From JADLAT01 sp964348795 (GTDB lineage: Bacteria > Pseudomonadota > Alphaproteobacteria > Micavibrionales > Micavibrionaceae): DNA of 64,000 nt. Positions 26,285-35,239 of this stretch are shown here, piece after piece. The stretch is from contig CAYGDY010000002.1 of NCBI GenBank assembly GCA_964348795.1, positions 62,001 to 126,000 of the forward strand, read 5' to 3'. The position numbers and the translations under genes are program-made. The number at the start of each line of letters is the position of its first letter. Position 1 is the first letter of the stretch. The notes under the pieces were generated by a model, which saw only the letters and a list, made by a program, of their open reading frames with translations, was not told the origin of the DNA and did no database searches.

Positions 26285-26299
26285 GATTTTTTCTCCCCG

Positions 26300-27742
26300 T
26301 TATTCCGCCGTCTGATATGGCAGGCCTGCTTCTTTTTGATTCACATCCCCCTTGATCGTCCGGTAAAAGTTGTATGCCATGATCAAAGCCCCGCCGAGAT
26401 ACAACAGACCGCCCAGCGCCCGAATAATATAGAATGGATGCATGGCCATCACCGTTTCCACAAAGGAATACTGGAGAAAGCCCATATCATCGTACGTCCG
26501 CCACATGAGCCCCTGCATGATGCCCGACACCCACATGGCCGTGATATACAGTACGATCCCGATCGTTGCCATCCACAGGTGGATGTTCACGAGTTTTATA
26601 GAATACAGACGCTCCCGCCCCCAGAGCTTGGGCACAAGGTGATACAGGCATCCGAACGTGATAAAGCCGTTCCACCCCAAAGCGCCGGAGTGCACATGTC
26701 CGATCGTCCAGTCTGTATAATGAGACAGGGAATTGACCGCACGGATAGACATCAAAGGCCCTTCAAATGTACTCATCCCATAAAAGGCAAGAGAGATAAT
26801 CATAAACCGCAAAACCGGATCATCCCTGAGCTTGTTCCACGCACCGGACAAGGTCATCACCCCGTTGATCATCCCGCCCCAGCTCGGCATCCAGAGCATG
26901 ATGGAAAACGTCATCCCCAAGGTCTGCGCCCAGTCCGGCAAGGCCGTATAGTGCAAATGGTGCGGCCCCGCCCAGATATAAATAAAAATCAGAGACCAAA
27001 AATGCAGGATGGACAGCCGATAGGAATAGACCGGACGGTCCGCTTGCTTGGGCACGAAATAATACATCATCCCCAAAAAGCCCGCCGTCAGGAAAAACCC
27101 GACCGCATTGTGTCCGTACCACCACTGGATCATGGCACTTTGCACGCCGGCGAACACGGGATAGCTCTTGGCATGGAGCAGATCGACAGGAATATGAAGG
27201 TTATTCCCAAGATGCAGGACGGCAACCGTAATAATAAAGGCCAGAAAAAACCAGTTTGCCACATACAGGTGCGGCTCTTTTCTGTTGATCACTGTCATCA
27301 GAAACACCAGCAGATAGGACACCCATACAATCGTCAGCCACAGATCGGCATACCATTCCGGCTCGGCATATTCATGCCCCTGTGTAATGCCAAACAGATA
27401 CCCGAGGCCTGCCATCAGGATAAAGGCCTGATACCCCCAGAACGTAAAGGCGGCCAGCGCATCGCACCACAGGCGCACACGGCAGGTCCTTTGCACAATA
27501 TAATAGCTGGTGGCAAAGAGGGCATTCCCGCCAAACGCAAAGATCACGGCGGAGGTGTGCAAAGGGCGCAACCGCCCGAATGTCAGATAAGGTTCGATAT
27601 TCAAAACGGGAAAGGCCATCTGGAGCGCGATCAAAATCCCGACCGTAAATCCGGCAATTCCCCAAAAAACCGTGGCCAGTGTAAACCACCGGACGATTTC
27701 GTCATTGTATACGACCTTTTCCTGTATCCCTGCCTGTTCCAT
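26300..27742 (-). CDS. ccoN: cbb3 oxidase catalytic subunit CcoN
   Basis: CcoN is the proton-pumping haem-copper core subunit reducing oxygen with high affinity. The 480-residue protein has about twelve transmembrane segments and the conserved CcoN stretches GHEYAEPEWYADLWLTI, WWYGHNAVGFFLTAGFLGMMYYF (copper/haem ligand His in GHNAVGF), WAGPHHLHYTALPDW and HSGALGWNGFITFG. The ATG at 27742 with the typical short cytoplasmic start is chosen over an upstream extension lying inside the SafE-like gene. It follows that gene by 16 bp. Confidence 0.96.
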   Translation of the reverse strand: MEQAGIQEKVVYNDEIVRWFTLATVFWGIAGFTVGILIALQMAFPVLNIEPYLTFGRLRPLHTSAVIFAFGGNALFATSYYIVQRTCRVRLWCDALAAFTFWGYQAFILMAGLGYLFGITQGHEYAEPEWYADLWLTIVWVSYLLVFLMTVINRKEPHLYVANWFFLAFIITVAVLHLGNNLHIPVDLLHAKSYPVFAGVQSAMIQWWYGHNAVGFFLTAGFLGMMYYFVPKQADRPVYSYRLSILHFWSLIFIYIWAGPHHLHYTALPDWAQTLGMTFSIMLWMPSWGGMINGVMTLSGAWNKLRDDPVLRFMIISLAFYGMSTFEGPLMSIRAVNSLSHYTDWTIGHVHSGALGWNGFITFGCLYHLVPKLWGRERLYSIKLVNIHLWMATIGIVLYITAMWVSGIMQGLMWRTYDDMGFLQYSFVETVMAMHPFYIIRALGGLLYLGGALIMAYNFYRTIKGDVNQKEAGLPYQTAE

Positions 27743-27758
27743 ACCCCGATACCTTCCT

Positions 27759-28457
27759 TTAAAAAACAAAAAATCCCGCCAGCGCGAAAAGCCACAATCC
27801 ACTCATCACAAGCGCCCCCTGCCGTATACGGCCCATGGCACGGGGAAAGCGGCACAAAAGACTGCGTCCGCCCAGCGCTACCACCACCAAAGCAGGGATC
27901 GTGCCCCATGCAAAAGCTCCCATGGACAGGGCCGCCCCCCCTATATCGGAGGCACTAGATGTCGCCATCACGGCAGACACCACCAGACCACACGGCACAA
28001 ACCCCAGAAGAACACCCAGAATATAACGGCCTGCCACACCGGAATACGGCATAAGACGCCCCGCCACGGGTTCTAAAAACCGGTAAGGCAGGCCAACATA
28101 CAGGCCAGAGGCCCAGGGAAACACCCGCCAGAACACAGGAAAGGCATGCCCCAGAAAAATCACGCCTGCAAGAAGCAAAAGCGGCACCACGACAAAGGCC
28201 CGCACAGGCAGGAACAAATAAGCCAGATTCAACATGCCGTGAAACGCCACCGCCATCAGGATATATGTTGTCATGCGCCCCAGATGATATGGCACCAGCA
28301 ACAGCCCCGAAAGCTTCGTGATGTCTTTGGTCTGCGCCAGAACAAACGGGCCACACATCAACGCACAATGTGTAACGCCCCCCAAAAGCCCCGCCAGAAA
28401 AAGACTGACCACAAGCCCGTGCCGTACCGTCAAATCATGGAAACAGTCAAAAATCAT
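27759..28457 (-). CDS. SafE/DsbD_2-type membrane protein, first gene of the cbb3 operon
   Basis: The 232-residue product has about six transmembrane segments and two internally related motifs, HCALMCGPFVLA near residue 28 and GFVPCGLVVSAVMA near residue 152. These mark the 'sulfite exporter TauE/SafE' or CcdA/DsbD_2-like group often found in cbb3 clusters, where a part in copper or thiol-dependent maturation is suspected but not established. The ATG at 28457 is chosen since the longer frame runs into the FNR box; it leaves 70 bp between box and start. ccoN follows after 16 bp, so this gene is taken as the first of the operon. Confidence 0.78.
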   Translation of the reverse strand: MIFDCFHDLTVRHGLVVSLFLAGLLGGVTHCALMCGPFVLAQTKDITKLSGLLLVPYHLGRMTTYILMAVAFHGMLNLAYLFLPVRAFVVVPLLLLAGVIFLGHAFPVFWRVFPWASGLYVGLPYRFLEPVAGRLMPYSGVAGRYILGVLLGFVPCGLVVSAVMATSSASDIGGAALSMGAFAWGTIPALVVVALGGRSLLCRFPRAMGRIRQGALVMSGLWLFALAGFFVF

Positions 28458-28527
28458 TTTTGAAACTTCTATAGAAACACACCTCAAAATCCGTGCGGAG
28501 GCTACCACGCAATGATAGGCTCCCTCC

Positions 28528-28541
28528 TTGACAAAAATCAA
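28528..28541 (-). promoter_or_regulatory. FNR/FixK-type box in front of the cbb3 operon
   Basis: The 14-mer TTGACAAAAATCAA follows the pattern TTGAC-N4-ATCAA. Its centre is about 77 bp upstream of the SafE-like ATG, so an activator bound there could drive the complete operon down to ccoI. It overlaps the last codon and stop of the rsuA-like gene. The second FNR-type site in the window stands before the FNR-type regulator. Confidence 0.75.
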
Positions 28542-29266
28542 GTCTGAAACAAAAGCGCTTTCTCTTTCTGCTCCAAAATCCTGTACTGCCCTTCCGGCAG
28601 ATCTCCCAGCGCAAGCCCGCCTGTCTGGAACCGGTGCAATGCCGTGACATGATTACCCAGCGCCCCAAACATCCGCCGGATCTGGTGATACCGCCCTTCC
28701 TCCAGCACCATCACGCCGGAACACGGGCCGTCCGGTACCCATTGCGCGGGCTTGAGCGGAGTCTTCTCCCCCTTCAATATAAGGTCTCCCCGCACAAAAA
28801 GTAAGGATTCCTCTCCACGCAAGGGATTCTGAAGCGTGACCTTATAGCGTTTAGACAGGTGTTGGCGCGGATGGATAATACGGTGGAGCAAGTCCCCGTC
28901 ATCGGTCAGAATCACCTGCCCCGTACTGTCCTTGTCGAGCCGGCCTGCACTGGAAAGCTTCGGGTTTCTGTGGGCCCATCGAGAGGGAAGCAGATCATAG
29001 ATCAGGGGTCCCACCTCTTCGTGCGAGCAGGTATAACCCGCCGGTTTGTGGAGCATCACAGTCAAGGGGGACAGGGGGTCAAGCGGCGCGCCTTCACACA
29101 AGATAGAGCATTGAGAGGATAAAAGCGCTGGGACGATACTGTAAGAAGGGTCAATGACCCGTTCGCCCGCAATCCGGACACCCCCCCGCCGGATCAACGT
29201 GGTCACCTCTTTGCGGCTTCCATACCCCAGATTGGCCAAGAGCCTGTCAAGACGAACTGCCTTCAT
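28538..29266 (-). CDS. rsuA: Ribosomal pseudouridine synthase, RsuA family
   Basis: The 242-residue enzyme has an N-terminal S4 RNA-binding domain (RLDRLLANLGYGSRKEVTTLIRRG with GGVRI) and a catalytic domain with the family motif GRLDKDSTG, whose Asp attacks the uridine, then LSKRYKV and the C-terminal RYHQIRRMFGALGNHV. RsuA modifies position 516 of 16S rRNA; a relative such as RluE cannot be excluded. The ATG at 29266 matches the family start; the frame extends 19 codons upstream without support. Its 3' end overlaps the FNR box of the cbb3 operon. Confidence 0.88.
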   Translation of the reverse strand: MKAVRLDRLLANLGYGSRKEVTTLIRRGGVRIAGERVIDPSYSIVPALLSSQCSILCEGAPLDPLSPLTVMLHKPAGYTCSHEEVGPLIYDLLPSRWAHRNPKLSSAGRLDKDSTGQVILTDDGDLLHRIIHPRQHLSKRYKVTLQNPLRGEESLLFVRGDLILKGEKTPLKPAQWVPDGPCSGVMVLEEGRYHQIRRMFGALGNHVTALHRFQTGGLALGDLPEGQYRILEQKEKALLFQT

Positions 29267-29707
29267 GAAAAAATACTCCGACAAACCAAGAGAAAAAGAA
29301 AGAGGAAATGACACACAAACCAAAAGCTTCGGTGCTTTAAAACCGATATATGGCCACGCTCAAATAAAATGATCGAAGGCTTGCCTCCTCTCTCCTTTGG
29401 GGAGAGGGTTGGGGTGAGGGGCATCTTCTCAAACATTTCGAACATTTATAGCCCTTTCAAATAAGAATCCGTCACTCCCGCGAAGGCGGGAGTCCAGCGG
29501 CAACCCTCTTCTGGATGCCCGCCTGCACGGGCATGACGATAAGGATGCCGGATTTTCAACTGAATTGACTATACCCTCATCCTCCCCTTCTCTCCAGAGG
29601 GATGACGGAGGAGGGAGAGGTCTGATCGGGAATCACTATAAAACTTGAAATTTTTGTGAGGGATGATATATCTTGCTGTATGTAAACAGGATTATAGGGA
29701 GGGTTTT
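29267..29707 (+). other. 441-bp intergenic region with repeat remnants
   Basis: No gene is seen here. The region holds a GC-rich purine/pyrimidine pair (around 29379-29420, CTCTCCTTTGGGGAGAGGGT, and a related stretch near 29580-29626) and the palindromic repeat at 29471-29538. The first element could fold into a hairpin, CTCTCC..GGAGAG, that may stop transcription. Confidence 0.6.
29471..29538 (+). repeat. Dispersed palindromic repeat, GTCACTCCCGC type
   Basis: The element starts with GTCACTCCCGCGAAGGCGGG, continues through an AGTCCAG ... CTGGATGCC core and ends with CGGGCATGACG. The outer arms pair imperfectly with each other and each half is a small hairpin. Close relatives are at 48717-48788, 56243-56315, 56904-56931 and 60256-60284. 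Confidence 0.85.
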
Positions 29708-29962
29708 ATGGAGACCGCAGAAGGGTTTAATGTCGCGGCAAACAAAACGGAAGCGGCTCAAACACATTCAGGTGCTGGAGCTAAGGTTTCATATAGCCTT
29801 GAGGCATGGAATTTATTAACTTCAGGTGAACGTCTCAATATTATAATGAAACCATTTATAGAATATGAAAAAAAATGGGGAGCCGTTTTCATACATCCCC
29901 CCTCCAGGCGCTTACAACAGATGACCAAGGGACTTGATTTTCCTAAGCCTAATCAAAGTTAG
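29708..29962 (+). CDS. Small protein of unknown function
   Basis: An 84-residue soluble protein, starting at an ATG with AGGGAGGG seven bases upstream, which supports it over an ATG 45 bases earlier. The first 30 residues are polar and Ala/Thr-rich (TAEGFNVAANKTEAAQTHSG); the rest is a mixed helix with WNLLTSGERLNIIMKPFIEYEKKWG. I do not recognise a family. It converges with the minus-strand gene at 29949-30179 and overlaps it by 14 bases. Confidence 0.5.
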   Translation: METAEGFNVAANKTEAAQTHSGAGAKVSYSLEAWNLLTSGERLNIIMKPFIEYEKKWGAVFIHPPSRRLQQMTKGLDFPKPNQS

Positions 29963-30179
29963 GCATAAAATCTCCCGCTTGAGGTTTTATTATTGCCTCC
30001 TGCGTCTCAGGGGTTGTCAAAATTGCATCCATTGTGGCTTCAAGTTTTCGTGAGCGCCTCAGGTAATTCCCGTAAGTTTTTGCATTGTGCTCATCAGTCT
30101 CTGACATAGCCTCCAATTTTCTTTGGGTTCTATTGCTCAGAAGCTCAACCTCTGATTTTATCTCGTGAATATCTTTCAT
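29949..30179 (-). CDS. Small helical protein of unknown function
   Basis: The frame encodes 76 residues from the ATG at 30179, mostly one or two charged helices (IHEIKSEVELLSNRTQRKLEAMSETD). An extension to 30284 is open but not supported by a better ribosome binding site. No family is recognised. The end overlaps the convergent small gene by 14 bases. Confidence 0.45.
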   Translation of the reverse strand: MKDIHEIKSEVELLSNRTQRKLEAMSETDEHNAKTYGNYLRRSRKLEATMDAILTTPETQEAIIKPQAGDFMPNFD

Positions 30180-30397
30180 ATCATCCCCGTGCGATCTCAG
30201 GGATAATATCCTGACATAGTTTCCAAGACTTCTGACATGCCACGAGACATCATGCGTGCGCTCCATCCTGATTTGAATGGGCACACCCTAGCACAAATTC
30301 TGAAAAATGCAAAAAATCCAGCCCGCGCCAAAAAAAGCAAGAAAAAAATTATTTTTCAGTGCGTTATGGGATTTTCCAGCGTATCTTTCATGACAAA

Positions 30398-30474
<77 letters not shown>

Positions 30475-30747
30475 GCATGTCACTCTTGACTGATACGTCC
30501 TCGAGTAAAAGTGGGCAGACCATAGACGAATTGCCGCCTCATTGCAAGCCTTCCTTTTCAGACCCCTCGCCCCCCAAAATGCCATTGAAAAAGATAAGCG
30601 TGAAAAAGTCGTTTCAAGAAAAGGGTTTTACTTGACTCTCCCCTGTTTTATGGTGATGCTTGCGCCAAGGCTACGGGTACCGGACCTTGATTTGCGCGGG
30701 GGGACTCGCAGTAAGACGTTATAAATGCAAGACCTTATAAGAAGTTA

Positions 30748-31962
30748 ATGAACATCATGCACAAAACACATGCCTGCCTTCGCAAAACCCTCGCTCTGGT
30801 TTCTGCTCTTGTGATATTCTTGCCAGCGGGTGGGCATGCGGCCCCATCGGGGAGCGCCGAAGCCCCGCCTTCTCTGGTCATCACCAGTGCGCCCCTGCCG
30901 GACAGCGTGCGCCAGAAAATCTACAGTACCCCCGTCAAAACGCGGGAGATCAGCCCCGCCGATATCTCGGGACGAGGCTATTTCCAGTCCACGGACACGC
31001 TTGTCACCCGCAAGGTGGCAGAACTGTCCGGCGAACTGGCCCGCATCCAGAATAAATTTTCCACCCTCTCCTCTACACTCTCGGACCTCCAGCAAAGCAA
31101 TCAAAGACAGGCGGCGGACTACTACGCCAATGTCGCCACGATCAACACCCAGCTTCAATCCGGTACAACCCCTGGGAATCCGCGGCTTGTCAAACGTTTA
31201 AAAGAAGCCGAAACCCAGCTGGAAACGCTTGGCGGGGCCGTGTCGCAGTTGAATGCTCTGGCGGTCGAGGGGGCGAATATTGCCTCCGAAGCCTCCTTCC
31301 TGCTGGAGGAGACCCGCGCCGCCTATACCCTGAGCGGGGCCGTGGAGGAGGACCATGTCAAGCTCGCGCAGGTCGAAGATAACATCAACAATACCGTTGT
31401 CCTGATTGACCGCCTTCTCAATACGGTCAGTGATGATATTACGCGGACCAGCACCTACATGAGCTCCGAGCGCAACAATATCCGCGCCCTGTCCCTGAGC
31501 GTCACCAACGGGGATCTTTACGGGAAAAGTCTGAAAAACAGCCCATTTTCCAATGCGCCGGCCTTCGCTTCCACAGAACACACCGCCGCCGCACCCCGCG
31601 ATGGCATGACCCCGATGCCGCAGGAGGGAACGCAACACCCTGACACAGCACCGCTTTCCGGCCCCCGCCCCTTGGCAAAAATCCGGTTTGACAGGCCCAA
31701 TGTCGATTATGAACAACCTGTCTATATGGCGATGAACGAAGCCTTGCAACGCTATCCCAATGCCCGCTTCGATCTGGTGGCCGTCCATCCCGCGAACGGA
31801 AACGCCGCAGAGGTTGCGATTGAAAGCACCAAGGCCCGCCGGAATGCCGAAAAAGTCCTGAGAACCCTGACCCAGATGGGTCTGCCGATGGACCGCATTG
31901 ATCTGTCTTACAACGAAGACCCTCAGGCGACGGCCAACGAAGTCCATATCTTTGTGAAATAG
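30748..31962 (+). CDS. Secreted coiled-coil protein of unknown function with OmpA-like end
   Basis: The 404-residue product has a Sec signal peptide (residues 1-32, core LALVSALVIFLPAGGHA) and then a helical, probably coiled-coil part (about 85-260) with ELSGELARIQNKFSTLSSTL. A Pro/Thr-rich linker leads to a C-terminal ~90-residue domain containing YMAMNEALQRYPNARFDLVAVHP and ESTKARRNAEKVLRTLTQMG. The latter recalls the alternating pattern of OmpA-like or peptidoglycan-associated domains (…ARRNAEKV…), as seen in periplasmic envelope proteins. No named family is certain. Its neighbours are the tRNA-Arg gene upstream and another unknown gene downstream. Confidence 0.65.
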   Translation: MNIMHKTHACLRKTLALVSALVIFLPAGGHAAPSGSAEAPPSLVITSAPLPDSVRQKIYSTPVKTREISPADISGRGYFQSTDTLVTRKVAELSGELARIQNKFSTLSSTLSDLQQSNQRQAADYYANVATINTQLQSGTTPGNPRLVKRLKEAETQLETLGGAVSQLNALAVEGANIASEASFLLEETRAAYTLSGAVEEDHVKLAQVEDNINNTVVLIDRLLNTVSDDITRTSTYMSSERNNIRALSLSVTNGDLYGKSLKNSPFSNAPAFASTEHTAAAPRDGMTPMPQEGTQHPDTAPLSGPRPLAKIRFDRPNVDYEQPVYMAMNEALQRYPNARFDLVAVHPANGNAAEVAIESTKARRNAEKVLRTLTQMGLPMDRIDLSYNEDPQATANEVHIFVK

Positions 31963-31986
31963 CTCTTTATTTTTGTCATAATTTTA

Positions 31987-32037
31987 TTGCATACCGCGCT
32001 TATTTTAAGTATGTTGTGTTCTTATTTAAACACAACA
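31987..32037 (+). promoter_or_regulatory. Candidate promoter with overlapping 9-bp inverted repeat
   Basis: TTGCAT at 31987-31992 and TATGTT at 32010-32015 are 17 bases apart, a good sigma-70 spacing. An inverted repeat with perfect nine-base arms, TGTTGTGTT at 32012-32020 and AACACAACA at 32029-32037, overlaps the -10 box and ends four bases before the ATG at 32042. It could be an operator, or a hairpin in the leader RNA that limits ribosome access. Confidence 0.45.
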
Positions 32038-32041
32038 GGTC

Positions 32042-33490
32042 ATGAGGCGGGATGCAATGATGAAGGAAGAGCCAGAACGGGAAACACTGCCTCACCGCCT
32101 GTATCGCTACGCCATCACGGGTGAAACGCAAGATGAAAAACCCTTTCAGCTTGTATATTGCACGACAGAGGTCGACACCTTCCACGATGTGCAGAAATGC
32201 CTGAATGAAGAAGGCGTGGCCCTGCACGATATCAAAAGCATAGAAGCCCTTATCCAGAACCGCTTTCCCAGCTTTACCCTACTCACCATCGAAATCGGGG
32301 AAGACATTAACCGAATCAACCATCTGCCCCCGCTTCACCTTGGTACAAAACAGGACATCCAGGCCAGACACACACCCAAACTCCTCAAAGCGGCCCTCAT
32401 GGAAAAACGGGCCGCCGCCGAAGACAGCATCCGGCGCGCAGGAAATGAATTTTTCTCCAATCTGCCTACCTTTTACGCCATGGCCACCAAAGGCGAAGCC
32501 GGATACCTTGTCGCAGGCCTGTGCGGCCTGTGCATCGTCGGCATGATCAGCTATCGGGGCCATTCCCAAAACGAGGATTTCGAGCGTGTTTTAAAAATCT
32601 GGGCCGCGTATGAGAAGAACAAAACTGCGAATAATCCCGATACGTTCGCAGATCTGGCTCAAGCGATGGAAGAAGAGGCGCTGTTGTTTTCCGGCGTATC
32701 CGTGGACGCAGATCTCCGGCATTTCAAACCCACAGCCTTCAAGACCCTTGCCAAAGAAAAAGGCCTGTGGGACGACATCCCGCAGGCGGACGCCTCCCGC
32801 AAGGAAAAACTCGTTCGGATCTTCCACACCGTGAACAACTGTCCGGCCCCTGTGGCAAAGTTCCTGCGGGAGCAGACAGAAGACCTGTTTACCACTCTCT
32901 TCAAAGCCTCCACCTACAAAAACATTGGCAAAGGCCTGAGCGCCCTGCCACAACTCGCCCGCCATTTCGTCACAGCGGCAGGCCACCAAAAACCACACCC
33001 CCAGAAACGCCATTTAGCAAGCGCGGCTCCAGAAAAAGAAAAAAAGCCAAAAGATATCCATATTGAACAGCTCGATTTTGTGGACGACACCATTGATCCC
33101 CATCTGGAAAAATCTTTGGATACCGCCTACAAAGACAGGGCCCGTGCCCGCAAAGACGGCCTGATTATGGGCACCGCCCATACCGCAGAAACGCTCTTCA
33201 CCATAGAGCACGCCGCCAAGGTCCAGAGCGCCTGTTGCGATCTCTTGAACGAGAACACGCTCCTGTCTTTCTGGAACGCCCCGACCGAAACCCCTTTGCC
33301 GTTGACCGATGACGGGACATCCCTTGTTTTGAGCACGTATTCCATTGGCATGACGATGGGGGCCTGGTCTTATATCGGGCAGGAACTCTCCCACATCAAC
33401 AATACACTCAAAAGCCGTCAGGCCCATATTGTCCAGCTTTATGACGATCTCAAGAACCAAATGGCGACCCCTCATACACCGGATGTGTAA
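32042..33490 (+). CDS. Protein of unknown function with one central membrane helix
   Basis: This 482-residue protein starts with about 100 residues of a mixed domain (YRYAITGETQDEKPFQLVYC, resembling a small alpha/beta domain), and has one hydrophobic helix near residues 158-175 (GYLVAGLCGLCIVGMISY). The remainder is helical and charged. The N-terminal segment, about position 15-75, looks similar to a GspF-N-like arrangement of strand and helix, but this is not certain. No catalytic motif is evident. An alternative ATG lies five codons downstream. The promoter and inverted repeat at 31987-32037 stand directly upstream. Confidence 0.55.
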   Translation: MRRDAMMKEEPERETLPHRLYRYAITGETQDEKPFQLVYCTTEVDTFHDVQKCLNEEGVALHDIKSIEALIQNRFPSFTLLTIEIGEDINRINHLPPLHLGTKQDIQARHTPKLLKAALMEKRAAAEDSIRRAGNEFFSNLPTFYAMATKGEAGYLVAGLCGLCIVGMISYRGHSQNEDFERVLKIWAAYEKNKTANNPDTFADLAQAMEEEALLFSGVSVDADLRHFKPTAFKTLAKEKGLWDDIPQADASRKEKLVRIFHTVNNCPAPVAKFLREQTEDLFTTLFKASTYKNIGKGLSALPQLARHFVTAAGHQKPHPQKRHLASAAPEKEKKPKDIHIEQLDFVDDTIDPHLEKSLDTAYKDRARARKDGLIMGTAHTAETLFTIEHAAKVQSACCDLLNENTLLSFWNAPTETPLPLTDDGTSLVLSTYSIGMTMGAWSYIGQELSHINNTLKSRQAHIVQLYDDLKNQMATPHTPDV

Positions 33491-33577
33491 AATTCACGGG
33501 TACAGGCCATAATCGTTCTTGACCATCGCCCCTGAATGCTTACGATACACGGGGTATAGGGTTTTTCAGGATCTTTC

Positions 33578-34414
33578 ATGTCACAACACGACACCGAGCT
33601 CGATTCCATCTGCGTCCGCCTTGCTGAGAATGATCAGGAAGTCGAGGCCGCGCAACGCCTGCGCTACGAAGTCTTTTACGAGGAATATTCGGCACGGCCC
33701 GATCCGGAGATGGTTGAAAACCGGATTGATTTCGATATCTACGATCCTTACGCCGATCACCTGATCGTCATTGACAAGTCCGGCGGACAGGAGAAAATCG
33801 TAGGCACTTACCGTCTGCTCCTGCGATCGGCGGCCAACAAAGTCGGGCAGTTTTACTCTTCCAGTGAATATGATCTGACACCGGTTTTAAAGTCCGAAGG
33901 GGGGCTTTTGGAACTCGGGCGCTCCTGCGTGCTGGCAGATTACCGGTCGCGGCCCGTGCTCCAGCTTCTCTGGCAAGGGCTGGCCGATTATATCACCGAT
34001 CACGACATTGACCTGATGTTCGGATGCGCCAGCCTCCACAGTACCGATATCAAAAGCATTTCCCGCCCCCTGTCTTACCTGCACCACTACCATCTTGCGC
34101 CGGAACACCTGCGCCCGCGCGCACTCAAGGGCCGCTACATCAACATGGACATCATTCCGCAGGAGGACATCAACGCCCGCAAGGTCTTTGCGGAGCTCCC
34201 GCCTTTAATCAAGGGCTATCTGCGGGCCGGCGCGAGCATAGGGGACGGCGCCGTCATCGACGAACAGTTCAACACCACCGATGTTTTTATTATCTTCCAG
34301 ACCCATCTTTTGACGGATCGCTACCGCAAGCATTACGAACGCAAAATCCAGAAAACCATTGCAGGCGGCGAGATTGCAGAATCACCGCAGGACAAAAAGA
34401 AAGTAGGAACCTGA
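33578..34414 (+). CDS. olsB: Ornithine lipid synthase OlsB, N-acyltransferase (GNAT)
   Basis: OlsB joins a 3-hydroxyacyl group from ACP to the alpha-amino group of ornithine, making lyso-ornithine lipid. The 278-residue protein has the acetyltransferase_5 fold typical of OlsB: AAQRLRYEVFYEEYSA near residue 26, FDIYDPYADHLIVID, VGTYRLLLRSAA, and ELGRSCVLADYRSRPVLQLLWQGLADYI. The ATG is preceded by AGGATC. The gene for the second acyltransferase, olsA, follows after three bases. The pairing strongly supports the pathway. Confidence 0.88.
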   Translation: MSQHDTELDSICVRLAENDQEVEAAQRLRYEVFYEEYSARPDPEMVENRIDFDIYDPYADHLIVIDKSGGQEKIVGTYRLLLRSAANKVGQFYSSSEYDLTPVLKSEGGLLELGRSCVLADYRSRPVLQLLWQGLADYITDHDIDLMFGCASLHSTDIKSISRPLSYLHHYHLAPEHLRPRALKGRYINMDIIPQEDINARKVFAELPPLIKGYLRAGASIGDGAVIDEQFNTTDVFIIFQTHLLTDRYRKHYERKIQKTIAGGEIAESPQDKKKVGT

Positions 34415-34417
34415 TCG

Positions 34418-35203
34418 ATGCCCGCCTCAGTCCGCGCCGGTTTCAAATTCCTGATGTTTGCTTTGTTGTGTCTTCTGGTCATTCCAGTACAGACCCTCGT
34501 GCTGGTCTTTCACAAGGGCCGCTTTTCCTACCCGATCCCCCACTTCTGGCATAAAGGTGTCTGCGCGGTGTTCGGGATTCGTCCCGTGACCATCGGAAAG
34601 CCCGTCACAGACCGGCAAGTGCTCTATCTTTCCAATCATCTGTCCTATCTCGATATTTCCCTGATTGCGACACAACTGTGCTATGCGTCCTTTATCGCCA
34701 AAAGCGAAGTCTCGGGCTGGCCACTGTTTGGCTATCTGTCAAAGCTCCAGCAAACCGTGTTTATCCAGCGTTCCCGCACCGCCGTTGGAACACAGACCCG
34801 CTCTTTGACCTCCGTACTGGAAGAAGGCAAAAGCCTGATTCTTTTCCCCGAAGGCACCTCTACGGATGGCAAAAACGTCCTGCCCTTTAAAACCAGTCTG
34901 TTTGCCCTGCCCTTGCAGGATCATTTCCGGCATCTGACCCTCCAGCCCCTCACTTTGAAAATCCTTGATGTAGATGGCCATCCGCCGGACAGCCAAGCCA
35001 TACGGGACCTTTACGCCTGGCACAATGACATGACACTCCCTCTGGGGCCCCATTTGTGGCGTTTTGCCAAAACCAAAGGCGCGACCCTCCAGATCACGTT
35101 TCATCCCCCGATAGAGGCGTGTGATTTTTCCGACAGAAAAGTCCTTGCCAAGACCTGCCATGAAGCGGTATGCAAGGGGCTGGCTCTTTCGGATGCCGCC
35201 TGA
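34418..35203 (+). CDS. olsA: Lyso-ornithine lipid O-acyltransferase OlsA (PlsC family)
   Basis: The 261-residue enzyme adds the second fatty acyl chain to lyso-ornithine lipid at the membrane. It has an N-terminal membrane helix (about residues 7-28) and the acyltransferase block I NHLSYLDIS (H-x4-D) near residue 72 and the block III FPEGTSTDG near residue 145. PlsC-type glycerolipid acyltransferase activity is an alternative, but the position directly behind olsB makes OlsA the better call. Confidence 0.86.
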   Translation: MPASVRAGFKFLMFALLCLLVIPVQTLVLVFHKGRFSYPIPHFWHKGVCAVFGIRPVTIGKPVTDRQVLYLSNHLSYLDISLIATQLCYASFIAKSEVSGWPLFGYLSKLQQTVFIQRSRTAVGTQTRSLTSVLEEGKSLILFPEGTSTDGKNVLPFKTSLFALPLQDHFRHLTLQPLTLKILDVDGHPPDSQAIRDLYAWHNDMTLPLGPHLWRFAKTKGATLQITFHPPIEACDFSDRKVLAKTCHEAVCKGLALSDAA

Positions 35204-35239
35204 ACCCGTACCCTACTTTTGAAAAGGAACTTTATAACC

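Noticed and set aside
26336..27958. 540-codon plus-strand frame opposite ccoN
   Set aside because: Composition is dominated by His, Pro, Gln and Arg; it mirrors the coding pattern of ccoN and has no ribosome binding site.
29379..29426. CTCTCCTTTGGGGAGAGGGT element as a terminator of a plus-strand gene
   Set aside because: No plus-strand gene ends upstream and no T-run follows; it may act on the minus strand or be only a repeat remnant.
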